From: Flavobacteriaceae bacterium
GTDB lineage: Bacteria > Bacteroidota > Bacteroidia > Flavobacteriales > Flavobacteriaceae
Direction: 5' to 3'
Assembly (NCBI GenBank): GCA_947446635.1
Contig: CANFHF010000001.1
Coordinates: 124,001 to 188,000, forward strand
Length of the DNA: 64,000 nt
The translations under genes and the position numbers were made by a program. Below are positions 1 through 7,398 of this stretch, piece by piece. How positions within the stretch are numbered: the stretch's first letter is position 1; the number at the start of each line of letters is the position of its first letter. Under the pieces are notes generated by a model. It made no database searches and was not told the origin of the DNA. It saw only the letters and a program-made list of their open reading frames with translations.

Positions 1-2766
1 TCGGCTGATTTTAGTTTGAATACGGGCATTGCTCGCAATACTACTGCTACAAATGCATTTACCAATGCAGCCATCAGTCGTTATTATAAATTTGGCGTTA
101 CTACAAATCCATTCAGCGGCATATTAAAAATCAATTATGACGAGACAGAGTTGAATGGAATAGCAGAGAGTAATTTAAAGGTATTGTATCACAATGGAAC
201 TACATGGGCTATTGATAATAGTAGTACAAACAATGTTTCTAGTAATTATGTGAGTACCACTTTTAGTGCCACAACATTGAACGAATTAAGTGTAGGCAAT
301 AGCTTTACCGTTACATTCGATGCTAATGGTGGTTCAGGAAGCATGTCAACCCAATCCATTGCTAATGGGGCTTCGGCAAATTTAACGGATAACGCGTTTA
401 CCCGCGCCGGTTATACCTTTGCAGGTTGGGCAACCTCCAGTGATGGTGCAGTAGCCTATGCCAATAGCGCTAGTTATACGATGGGCGCCGCTGATGTTAC
501 CTTATTCGCCAAGTGGAACTCCTTATCACCAACAGCAGTTGACCAAAGCGTTTGCTTCGGAAAAACGGTGGCTGACTTATCAGCCACTGGAACAGCTCTT
601 ATATGGTACACGGAGGCTACTGGAGGAAATGCTTTAAGCGCGACTACAGCATTGTCTGCATCGGCTACTTACTATGTTTCTCAAACTATAGATTCGTATG
701 AGAGTTTAAGAACTGCAGTTGAAGTTACTGTAACGCCTCAACCAGTTGCTCCAACAATTGCTTGTTATGAAACAGCTACTTGGGATACTACATCATGTGC
801 ATGGGTTGTAACCGGAACACAAGCTCCACGACCAACCACTGCTTGTTATGAAACAGCAACATTTACTGATTGTGCATGGGTTGTAACCGGAACACAAGAT
901 CCAGAACCAACAGGACTTGCCTCTAACCAATCTACTACATTTAATACAACTACTTGTTCTTGGGATGTAACAACTACTCATGAAATTCCAGCAAGTCCAT
1001 TAAATCTATGTAAAGTGGCAGCTACAAAAGTTTCTGACCTTGTTGGTTCAACAAGCTTGAAATTCTATTCAGCCGCTACTGGTACTGGTAAAGTATTATT
1101 AGCAGGAACCGTTGCTTTAAAAACAAATACTAAATACTATGTAACGGAAACAGTAGATGGGGTTGAAAGTAGCCCAAGATCAGAAGTATCGGTAGTTATA
1201 AACGACTTGCCAAAAGCTCCTGCTAAATTAGATATGACTAATTCTAACATAAGTAGTAAAAGTATCACGAAAGTGGGTCCTTATATGGGAACTGGTACCG
1301 AATTTACTTTGACTGCTGCAGCTTCTGCTACAGCAAGTCACTACAGATGGGAATTACCTGAAGGGGCTAGTTCTACAGATTTAGATGGAGATAATACTTC
1401 GGTAGAACCTGTAATTACGGTTACTTTTGCCGGTGTTCAAGAAGGGGTTAGTTCACTACTAGTTAAGGTTTACGCTGGAAACGATTGTGGAGAATCTACC
1501 ACTGCGAAGGTGTTAACTTTGACAAGAAGCTTGCCTGCAACGCCGACTAAACTAGTACTTACTAGCATGAGATCAGGGCTTAATAACCTCGCTGCAATCA
1601 CGAAAGTGGGTCCTTATATGGGAACTGATATTGAATTTATCTTGACAGCAACTCCGGTTACTACTCAAGGATCTGAAGCAACTAAATACCACTGGGATTT
1701 ACCAGCGGGTGTCAATTCTGGCGATTTAGATGGAGAAAATAATTCTACCGGACCTGTAATTAGTGTTATTTTTGCAGATGTAGAATCAGGAGTTACGGCA
1801 CTTCCAATTGGCGTTTACGCTGTAAATGGTAGTGGAACTTCTGCTAAAGCTAAGGTATTATCTTTACTTAGAGCCCTACCGGCAACTCCTAGTAAATTGG
1901 TACTTACCGATGGTGAAACAGCTACTGCAATAACAACAGTGAGTAATTACATTGGTACAGATACTGTTTTGACTTTGACTGCAACTCCAGTTACTACTCA
2001 AGGATCTGAAGCAACTAAATACCACTGGTCATTACCAGAGGGTGTTAATTCTGAAGATTTAGATGGAAATTACAATTCTCTAGGACCTGTAATCGGTGTT
2101 AGTTTTGAAGGAGTAGCTGTAGGAGTTACGGCACTTCCAATTAGTGTTTCTGCTGTAAATAATACAGGAACTTCTAAACCAACTAAACCACTAGGTTTGA
2201 AAAGTGCTAAACCAAAAGCTCCAGGAACAATTACAGGAGCTGCCAATTTCAACCCTAGTTGTAGTGGTTCGATAACAGTTTCAGTCCCTAATGTTGCAGG
2301 TGTTACCTACACATGGTCAGTTAATGGAACTGAGGCTACTGTTGAAAGTGATGCAAACACTGCTACTATTGATGTATCAAGTGTAACAACAGCAAACATT
2401 GTTATTAGTGTAATTGCTTCAAACGGAACAGGTTCAATAGCTGGTAAAGCGCTTACTATCAAGAAATTTACTACTCCTTGTGGTAAAATAGCTCCTAAGA
2501 ATCCAGCAGTTGTTGCTAAAGCATTCAAAGTGGTGGCCTATCCAAACCCATCTTCGAGTAACTTTAACTTGGACATCACCACCTCGAGTGCGGAAAATGT
2601 AGAAGTGAAAGTATTTGATGTGATCGGGAAATTAATCAACAAAATGGAGTGTAGTCCGAGTAAAGTGGCTAGGCTTCAAATCGGGGATCGATATCCATCA
2701 GGAGTATATAATGTAATTGTTTCTCAAGGTACCGAGATGAAAACCCTGCGGGTGATCAAGAAATAA
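1..2766 (+). CDS. Large T9SS-secreted adhesin-like protein, 3' part (5' end outside window)
   Basis: The frame is open from the first base, so this is the C-terminal 921 residues of a longer surface or secreted protein. Visible order: an unassigned start, one InlB-type (Listeria-Bacteroides) repeat at about bases 300-525 with FDANGG and GYTFAGWA, an Ig-like stretch, short Cys repeats of the type CYETAT..CAWVVTGTQ (about 760-990), then three Ig/PKD-like repeats of about 111 residues (about 1210-2210) and a fourth divergent one. The last ~80 residues form a type A T9SS C-terminal sorting domain (YPNPSSSNF, then GVYNVIVSQG and a basic end). In this family the sorting domain directs export through the type IX system, followed by cleavage and surface attachment or release. 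The binding target is unknown; adhesin is an inference from the repeat architecture. A strong terminator follows. Confidence 0.85.
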   Translation, partial: SADFSLNTGIARNTTATNAFTNAAISRYYKFGVTTNPFSGILKINYDETELNGIAESNLKVLYHNGTTWAIDNSSTNNVSSNYVSTTFSATTLNELSVGNSFTVTFDANGGSGSMSTQSIANGASANLTDNAFTRAGYTFAGWATSSDGAVAYANSASYTMGAADVTLFAKWNSLSPTAVDQSVCFGKTVADLSATGTALIWYTEATGGNALSATTALSASATYYVSQTIDSYESLRTAVEVTVTPQPVAPTIACYETATWDTTSCAWVVTGTQAPRPTTACYETATFTDCAWVVTGTQDPEPTGLASNQSTTFNTTTCSWDVTTTHEIPASPLNLCKVAATKVSDLVGSTSLKFYSAATGTGKVLLAGTVALKTNTKYYVTETVDGVESSPRSEVSVVINDLPKAPAKLDMTNSNISSKSITKVGPYMGTGTEFTLTAAASATASHYRWELPEGASSTDLDGDNTSVEPVITVTFAGVQEGVSSLLVKVYAGNDCGESTTAKVLTLTRSLPATPTKLVLTSMRSGLNNLAAITKVGPYMGTDIEFILTATPVTTQGSEATKYHWDLPAGVNSGDLDGENNSTGPVISVIFADVESGVTALPIGVYAVNGSGTSAKAKVLSLLRALPATPSKLVLTDGETATAITTVSNYIGTDTVLTLTATPVTTQGSEATKYHWSLPEGVNSEDLDGNYNSLGPVIGVSFEGVAVGVTALPISVSAVNNTGTSKPTKPLGLKSAKPKAPGTITGAANFNPSCSGSITVSVPNVAGVTYTWSVNGTEATVESDANTATIDVSSVTTANIVISVIASNGTGSIAGKALTIKKFTTPCGKIAPKNPAVVAKAFKVVAYPNPSSSNFNLDITTSSAENVEVKVFDVIGKLINKMECSPSKVARLQIGDRYPSGVYNVIVSQGTEMKTLRVIKK

Positions 2767-2788
2767 AAATAGCTAAAAGTCATAAGCC

Positions 2789-2824
2789 AAAAGGCGCAAG
2801 AATACCTTCTTGCGCCTTTTTTTA
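2789..2824 (+). terminator. Intrinsic terminator after the T9SS adhesin gene
   Basis: A perfect 14-bp inverted repeat (2789-2802 with 2807-2820, core AAGGCGCAAG/CTTGCGCCTT) with a 4-base loop is followed by a T run, 23 bases after the stop codon. Confidence 0.85.
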
Positions 2825-2827
2825 TGC

Positions 2828-2959
2828 TTAATTGTGAACCAAATCAGCCAATACTTTTTTATTCCCCACAATCTACAGGATGTCGTCTTTTTCCAGAATC
2901 ACATTTGACTTGGGAGTTTTTTGTCTGAAGCACTATCCAAATTCTTTATATAATCTGGT
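2828..2959 (-). pseudogene. Decayed C-terminal gene fragment, TrkA-C-like tail
   Basis: Read on the minus strand, one frame gives 43 protein-like codons broken by two in-frame TAG codons (2933-2935 and 2873-2875) and ending in TAA at 2828-2830. Its central segment NVILEKDDIL, then stop, then IVGNKKVLADLV, resembles the end of a TrkA-C (RCK-C) domain as found at the C-terminus of cation/proton antiporters and potassium channels. That assignment is from memory of the pattern and is tentative. The fragment starts directly downstream of the DUF4143 gene stop and has no upstream part in the window, so it looks like the remnant of a gene deleted or replaced at this site. Confidence 0.45.
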
Positions 2960-2960
2960 A

Positions 2961-4154
2961 TTAATAGAGCAAACCAATCAACCAAAGCGGTATTGTATTC
3001 AACAATGGTAATTCTATATCATCTTTTACAATCCAAGCATTTTCTATTCCTTCAATTTGTTTTCGTCCTTTACTTTTTCCACCCACCTCAAAGGTGTATT
3101 TGTCATCAATCAAAAAATCAGCTTGTTTTGAAAGTTTCACTTTGTGAAAAGTTCGCAATTGAGACACAAAAAAAGTTTCTCGGACGGTTCCAATGAGTGG
3201 TTTTTCTTCTGCGAGTGCATGCAATAAAGTGGTATTGTTCAGTACTATCTTTTCAGGTTTTTGCAATGTGGCTATACTGTTTCCTGTTGGGAATAATAAC
3301 GAAATAATTTTTGCTTGTTCTAAATAGTATAAGTAATTATTCAACGAATTGCGATGAATTCCTGTTTTGATGGCTAAGTTTGAGATATTGGGTTTGAACG
3401 GAACCTGCTGTGCAATAACGTATATTAATTGTAATAGTTTTTTGGCATTCCTAATGTCAAAATCCTGTAATTCTGCCATGTCTATTTCAACAATAGTCCT
3501 AATTAATTGATTGATGCGTTGATGCACAGAGGATGTGTCGTCAAGTCCAAAGGGATAATATCCATAATTCAGATAACTGCCAAAATAGTTAAGCGGACGA
3601 AAATCATTTGGAATTTTTTTCTTAATTTCAGCACTATTAAACAGTAAATCATCAATACTAAAAATGGGTAAATCAATAATATTACGCATTTTCAAATACT
3701 CTCTAAAGGATAAACCTACCAATTCATAAAGTAAAGCTCTTCTACTTAAATCGCCTTCCTGTTTTGTAATATCAATAATGGAAGAACCTGTAAAAATGAT
3801 TTTTAAATCAGGATAAAAATCATAGCAGTTTTTTATTTCCTGCGACCAATTTTTATATTTATGTACTTCGTCTAATACCAAAATTAGCCCACCGTTTTTA
3901 TAAAATTGGCTTACGGTTTCTTTTAAGGAATGATTCGTAAAGTACAAATCATCTAATGAAAGGTAGGCCGCTTTTTCCGTTGGCAAATTTTGTTCTTTTA
4001 TCCATTGCAACAAAAGCGTTGTTTTTCCTGTTCCTCTGGCTCCTTTTATCCCTATTAATCGGTTTTCCCATTTGATGAAATCAAATAAATAGCGCTTAAA
4101 ATCAAGATTTACACTGCTTACCAATCGTTCAGATTGTTCTAATAAAGTAATCAT
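2961..4154 (-). CDS. AAA+ ATPase with DUF4143 domain
   Basis: A 397-residue protein with Walker A GARGTGKT (residues 38-45), Walker B LILVLDEVHKY (D95, E96) and a sensor-like IIFTGSS, followed by a helical winged-helix region (TGIHRNSLNNYL) and a C-terminal segment ADFLIDDKYTFEVGGK that resembles a PD-(D/E)xK nuclease-like fold (D, then ExGxK). This architecture defines the AAA_14/DUF4143 family, whose cellular role is unknown. It stands alone; the polysaccharide deacetylase gene upstream has no visible terminator, so read-through is possible. Its own promoter overlaps two operator-like repeats. It may be accessory, given the adjacent gene remnant. Function is not inferred beyond ATPase. Confidence 0.85.
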   Translation of the reverse strand: MITLLEQSERLVSSVNLDFKRYLFDFIKWENRLIGIKGARGTGKTTLLLQWIKEQNLPTEKAAYLSLDDLYFTNHSLKETVSQFYKNGGLILVLDEVHKYKNWSQEIKNCYDFYPDLKIIFTGSSIIDITKQEGDLSRRALLYELVGLSFREYLKMRNIIDLPIFSIDDLLFNSAEIKKKIPNDFRPLNYFGSYLNYGYYPFGLDDTSSVHQRINQLIRTIVEIDMAELQDFDIRNAKKLLQLIYVIAQQVPFKPNISNLAIKTGIHRNSLNNYLYYLEQAKIISLLFPTGNSIATLQKPEKIVLNNTTLLHALAEEKPLIGTVRETFFVSQLRTFHKVKLSKQADFLIDDKYTFEVGGKSKGRKQIEGIENAWIVKDDIELPLLNTIPLWLIGLLY

Positions 4155-4173
4155 AACTTCTGGGTTTATTTTG

Positions 4174-4207
4174 CAAATATATAAAAATGCACATTATATT
4201 GTGCAAA
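4174..4207 (-). promoter_or_regulatory. Promoter of the DUF4143 ATPase gene
   Basis: On the minus strand a perfect Bacteroidota -7 box TATATTTG (4174-4181) lies about 20 bases before the start codon. A TTTG (4204-4207) sits 22 bases upstream as a plausible -33 element. The spacer contains the palindrome described in the next entry. Confidence 0.6.
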
Positions 4208-4241
4208 TTAATTATAAAAATGCATTTTATGTTGTGCATTT
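4180..4241. promoter_or_regulatory. Two tandem operator-like palindromes
   Basis: Two ~29-base copies start at 4180 and 4213 (33-base period, about three helical turns). Each has TATAAAAATGCA and then TTGTGCA with nearly the same sequence between. The first holds the palindrome TGCACA-N6-TGTGCA (4188-4205), the second AATGCA-N10-TGCATT (4219-4240). The first lies between the -7 and -33 elements of the DUF4143 promoter, which is the position of a classical repressor site. The regulator is not encoded nearby and is unknown. Confidence 0.6.
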
Positions 4242-4266
4242 AAGCGGATTTGTTTCAAGAAATAAT

Positions 4267-5043
4267 CTATTTCAATTCATATAATTCCGATAAGGTGTAA
4301 AACTTCATAGGATGCTTTTTCATATAGTCACAAATAAACTCCAACAGCTTTATTTCGGTTTGATAATTTGCAGTTGCTTCATTTACCGTTTTGTGACTGC
4401 ATAAAATCAATATTTTATTATTTTTATGGGCATATTCTAGCAATTTCAAAAGATAAGAAGCGCTAAAATGGGCGTGATTATTGTCAATATCGAAACCAAA
4501 AACAATTCTGGAATGATTGTAATAGCAGTCTTGTTTAGAGGGTATTTGTCCGCCAAAATCGCGCCCTCTTATAATTTGAAATTGCCTTAATAAATTGGCA
4601 TCAATTTCAGGACTTCTTGCGCCATAAGGATAGGTAAATGAAGTTGCTTTTAATCCGTAAAAATGCATTAAATCTAGCATTGGGTTTATTTCCTGACGAA
4701 GGTATTGGTCTATTCCGTGCTGGGCAACAAACTGATTTGCATTTAGATGATGTAGACTATGTCCGGCAATCTCATGTCCCTCGTTTTGCAAGACAAGGAG
4801 CTTGTTTATTTCAGCAAGAGGTAAAGTATTGAGATTTGAAACACAAAAAGTACCTTTCCAGGAATATTTTCTCAATACTTTATCGGCTTCAAACCAATTT
4901 TTCACATAAGCATCATCAAAAGTCAATACTACTCCGCCTTTAAGGCTATTGGGTTTCGATGCGTTTCCCTCTTTTTTACACGAAAAAAGTAGCCCTAAAA
5001 TACAAAAAAGGAGAGAGGCTTTGGTTGCAAAATTTGATTTCAT
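4267..5043 (-). CDS. Polysaccharide deacetylase family lipoprotein
   Basis: A 258-residue protein with a lipoprotein signal (hydrophobic residues 9-20, lipobox LLFSC, Cys22), so it should be anchored to a membrane outside the cytoplasm. The NodB-type deacetylase motifs are present: TFDD at 41-44 (catalytic base and metal Asp) and HSLHH at 95-99 (metal His pair), then a YPYGARSP motif. The family removes N- or O-acetyl groups from polysaccharides such as chitin, peptidoglycan or exopolysaccharide; the substrate here cannot be told. It lies between the purB terminator and the DUF4143 gene on the same strand, with no related glycan genes beside it. Confidence 0.85.
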   Translation of the reverse strand: MKSNFATKASLLFCILGLLFSCKKEGNASKPNSLKGGVVLTFDDAYVKNWFEADKVLRKYSWKGTFCVSNLNTLPLAEINKLLVLQNEGHEIAGHSLHHLNANQFVAQHGIDQYLRQEINPMLDLMHFYGLKATSFTYPYGARSPEIDANLLRQFQIIRGRDFGGQIPSKQDCYYNHSRIVFGFDIDNNHAHFSASYLLKLLEYAHKNNKILILCSHKTVNEATANYQTEIKLLEFICDYMKKHPMKFYTLSELYELK

Positions 5044-5093
5044 AGCACTGTGATTTTATGAAACGGTTTTCTTCTGCCTGTTATCGTCCGTAA

Positions 5094-5129
5094 CTAAAAA
5101 AAGCTACCCTTAAAGATAGCTTTTTTTTA
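5094..5129 (-). terminator. Intrinsic terminator after purB
   Basis: An imperfect hairpin with AAAGCTA/TAGCTTT outer arms has an A run on its left, giving a U tract on the minus strand, and T's on the right, so it could act in both directions. It lies 22 bases after the purB stop. Confidence 0.7.
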
Positions 5130-5150
5130 TGATGAATTCTCCTTTGTATT

Positions 5151-6497
5151 TTAAATCCCCAAGAAATTACTCGGCGTGATTTGCATTAATTCGGCCTTGA
5201 TCTCAGCTGAAACTTCTAAAGTGGCTATAAAATTATGAATGGCTTTTTTGTCAATGGCTTCATTGGTTCTGGTCAAACCTTTCAGGGCTTCATACGGATT
5301 TGGATATCCTTCACGACGTAAAATGGTTTGAATGGCTTCAGCAACAACCGCCCAGTTTTTTTCTAAATCTTCGTGGAATTTAGATTCGTTCAAAAGCAGT
5401 TTGTCTAATCCTTTCAAGGTAGCTTCAAAAGCAATTAAGGTATGTCCTATTGGTACGCCAATGTTTCTCAAAACCGTGCTGTCCGTTAAGTCGCGTTGCA
5501 ATCTAGACAAAGGCAATTTAGCCGAAAGGTGTTCAAAAATCGCATTGGCCATTCCTAAATTCCCTTCCGAGTTTTCAAAATCGATTGGGTTAACCTTGTG
5601 TGGCATCGCTGAAGAACCGATTTCACCGGCCTTTATTTTTTGTTTAAAATACTCCATTGAAACATAGGTCCAAATATCTCGATCCAAGTCAATAATGATG
5701 GTATTGATTCTTTTTAAGGCGTCAAAAAAGGCAGCAAAATGATCGTAATGTTCGATTTGTGTAGTCGGGAAGGAGTGATGTAGCCCCAGGTTTTCTTCCA
5801 CAAAGGTCCCGCCAAATTTTCTCCAGTCAATTTGCGGATACGCCACGTGATGTGCATTGTAATTTCCGGTGGCACCACCAAATTTGGCCGCAAACGGAAT
5901 GTTGAATAACAAACGCATCTGTTCTTCTAAACGTTCTACAAAAACCCCAATTTCTTTTCCTAAACGGGTAGGGGAAGCAGGCTGTCCGTGGGTTCTGGCC
6001 AGCATGGGGATGTTGGCCCATTCCACACTCAACTCTTTCAATTTGGAAGTCAAAGTGATCAAGGAGGGCATGTATACTTTTTCGAAAGCTTCTTTGGTCG
6101 AAAGCGGAATCGCGGTATTGTTGATGTCTTGGGAAGTCAGTCCAAAGTGAATGAACTCTTTGTATTGGGATAAACCTAGTTTTTCGAACGCATCTTTGAT
6201 GAAGTATTCCACGGCTTTTACGTCGTGGTTGGTCACTTTTTCGGTTTCTTTGATCCAAAGCGCATCTTCGGTAGAAAAGTTTTTATAGATGTCGCGTAAA
6301 CTTTCAAATACATTAGGGTTGATGGCTGCAAGTTGAGGTAAAGGAATTTCGCAAAGCGCAATAAAATATTCAATTTCTACCAATACACGGTATTTGATTA
6401 AGGCTTCTTCAGAGAAGAATTTTGAAAGAGAACTGGTTTTGCTTCTGTATCTGCCGTCAATTGGCGATACGGCGTTTAATTCGTTTAAGGTTGTCAT
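5151..6497 (-). CDS. purB: Adenylosuccinate lyase
   Basis: A 448-residue enzyme of the fumarase/aspartase superfamily. It cleaves adenylosuccinate to AMP and fumarate and SAICAR to AICAR in purine synthesis. The superfamily signature GSSAMPHKVNP is near residue 296; the upstream ARTHGQPASPT segment and HFGLTSQDI (active-site region) are also intact. Length fits the E. coli-like PurB group. It is a single-gene unit: its own -7 box upstream (6521-6528) and a terminator downstream. It is divergent from the TrmH-type gene across an intergenic region that carries a palindromic repeat. Confidence 0.97.
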   Translation of the reverse strand: MTTLNELNAVSPIDGRYRSKTSSLSKFFSEEALIKYRVLVEIEYFIALCEIPLPQLAAINPNVFESLRDIYKNFSTEDALWIKETEKVTNHDVKAVEYFIKDAFEKLGLSQYKEFIHFGLTSQDINNTAIPLSTKEAFEKVYMPSLITLTSKLKELSVEWANIPMLARTHGQPASPTRLGKEIGVFVERLEEQMRLLFNIPFAAKFGGATGNYNAHHVAYPQIDWRKFGGTFVEENLGLHHSFPTTQIEHYDHFAAFFDALKRINTIIIDLDRDIWTYVSMEYFKQKIKAGEIGSSAMPHKVNPIDFENSEGNLGMANAIFEHLSAKLPLSRLQRDLTDSTVLRNIGVPIGHTLIAFEATLKGLDKLLLNESKFHEDLEKNWAVVAEAIQTILRREGYPNPYEALKGLTRTNEAIDKKAIHNFIATLEVSAEIKAELMQITPSNFLGI

Positions 6498-6520
6498 CGT
6501 TGTTGTGTTATTTAAAAAAG

Positions 6521-6528
6521 CAAAAATA
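6521..6528 (-). promoter_or_regulatory. -7 promoter box of purB
   Basis: The minus strand reads TATTTTTG, matching TAnnTTTG, 24 bases before the purB start codon. No clear -33 TTG is present at the expected distance. Confidence 0.5.
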
Positions 6529-6572
6529 GTTATAAGTTATAAGTTTTGGCTTATGTGTTGGATGTTTTTTTG

Positions 6573-6665
6573 TCATTTCGACAAAGGAGACTCGAGCGAA
6601 AGCGAATAGGTGAAGCAAATTACAGGGGTTGTTCTTATTATTTGATTTTGGCTTCGTCGAAATGA
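6573..6665. repeat. REP/MITE-like palindromic element
   Basis: The 93-base segment begins with TCATTTCGAC (6573-6582) and ends with its exact reverse complement GTCGAAATGA (6656-6665); 13 of the terminal 13-14 bases match when one substitution is allowed. The interior contains GGAGACTCGAGCGAAAGCG and is richer in G+C than the flanks. From general familiarity, TCATTTCGAC...GTCGAAATGA ends recur in intergenic regions of many Bacteroidota. It does not code for protein and lies between the divergent purB and TrmH-type genes. Confidence 0.65.
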
Positions 6666-6725
6666 TAAAATTAGATATTTAAAACACCTCTTTTTTGTTA
6701 TTTTTACCAAAAATAATTCCGCAAT

Positions 6726-7388
6726 ATGATTGACTTGCATTACCTTCATTTTCTAGAAAACATCTTGACCTATAACCGAAAAACCAAGTTTCTGAAAGTA
6801 TTGGAAAATAGAACCAAACATTTTACGGTTGTCGTGGAGGACATTTTTCAACTACACAACGCCAGTGCAGTGATGCGCAGTTGTGAGGTTTTTGGTATTC
6901 AGGAATTGAATGTAATCGAACAGCGATACGGCAAAAGCATTGACAAGGAAATTGCGATGGGCGCCCAGAAATGGGTTGATATTAATGCGTTTGACAGCGT
7001 TTCGAATTGTGTGGAAACCTTAAAAGGAAAAGGATATCAAATCATTGCCACAACACCTCATGATAATGATTGTTTAATGGATGATTTTGATATTTCGAAA
7101 CCCAGCGCTTTGTTTTTTGGAACAGAAAGGGATGGGCTTTCAGAAGAAATTTTGCAAAAAGCTGACGGCTTTTTAAAAATTCCGATGGCAGGTTTTACCG
7201 AAAGTTTAAATATTTCAGTTTCGGCCGCAATCATAATTCAAAACCTAATGAATAGATTGCGCCATTCGGATATTGATTGGCATTTAACCGAAGAAGAAAT
7301 CTTAATAAAACGATTGGCTTGGGCGCGAAATTCTATCAAGGATATTAAGAGAATAGAGGAACGATATTACCGGAGTTTTTCTGTTTAA
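6726..7388 (+). CDS. trmH: SpoU/TrmH-family RNA 2'-O-methyltransferase, probable tRNA Gm18 methylase
   Basis: A 220-residue SPOUT-class methylase. Motif 1 HNASAVMRSCEVFG (around residue 43), motif 2 FFGTERDGLSEE (around 129) and motif 3 FTESLNISVSAAIII (around 157) are all present; together these make the SAM-binding trefoil knot and hold the catalytic Arg/Asn. Length and the lack of an N-terminal substrate-binding domain match TrmH, which methylates the 2'-OH of G18 in the tRNA D loop, rather than RlmB. The rRNA-modifying relatives cannot be fully excluded. A weak -7 like TATTTTTA lies at 6699-6706. It converges with the next gene with only 10 bases between stops. Confidence 0.85.
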   Translation: MIDLHYLHFLENILTYNRKTKFLKVLENRTKHFTVVVEDIFQLHNASAVMRSCEVFGIQELNVIEQRYGKSIDKEIAMGAQKWVDINAFDSVSNCVETLKGKGYQIIATTPHDNDCLMDDFDISKPSALFFGTERDGLSEEILQKADGFLKIPMAGFTESLNISVSAAIIIQNLMNRLRHSDIDWHLTEEEILIKRLAWARNSIKDIKRIEERYYRSFSV

Positions 7389-7398
7389 TTTATAGTTT

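Noticed and set aside
1264..2028. CRISPR-like array in the adhesin gene
   Set aside because: The repeats have a 333-base period, are part of an open frame and the intervening sequence is homologous rather than unique.
2961..4154. DUF4143 gene as a transposase or part of a restriction or defence island
   Set aside because: It is a single ATPase gene with no methylase, nuclease partner, integrase or terminal repeats nearby.
5827..6258. 143-codon open frame inside purB on the same strand
   Set aside because: It is another frame of purB, whose own frame is fully conserved; the translation has no family features and is rich in Arg, His and Cys as expected of a shifted frame.
6573..6665. Small RNA gene or terminator in the purB-trmH gap
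   Set aside because: The inverted ends are 73 bases apart with no T run, and both neighbours are divergent, so a terminator makes no sense; a dispersed repeat fits better.
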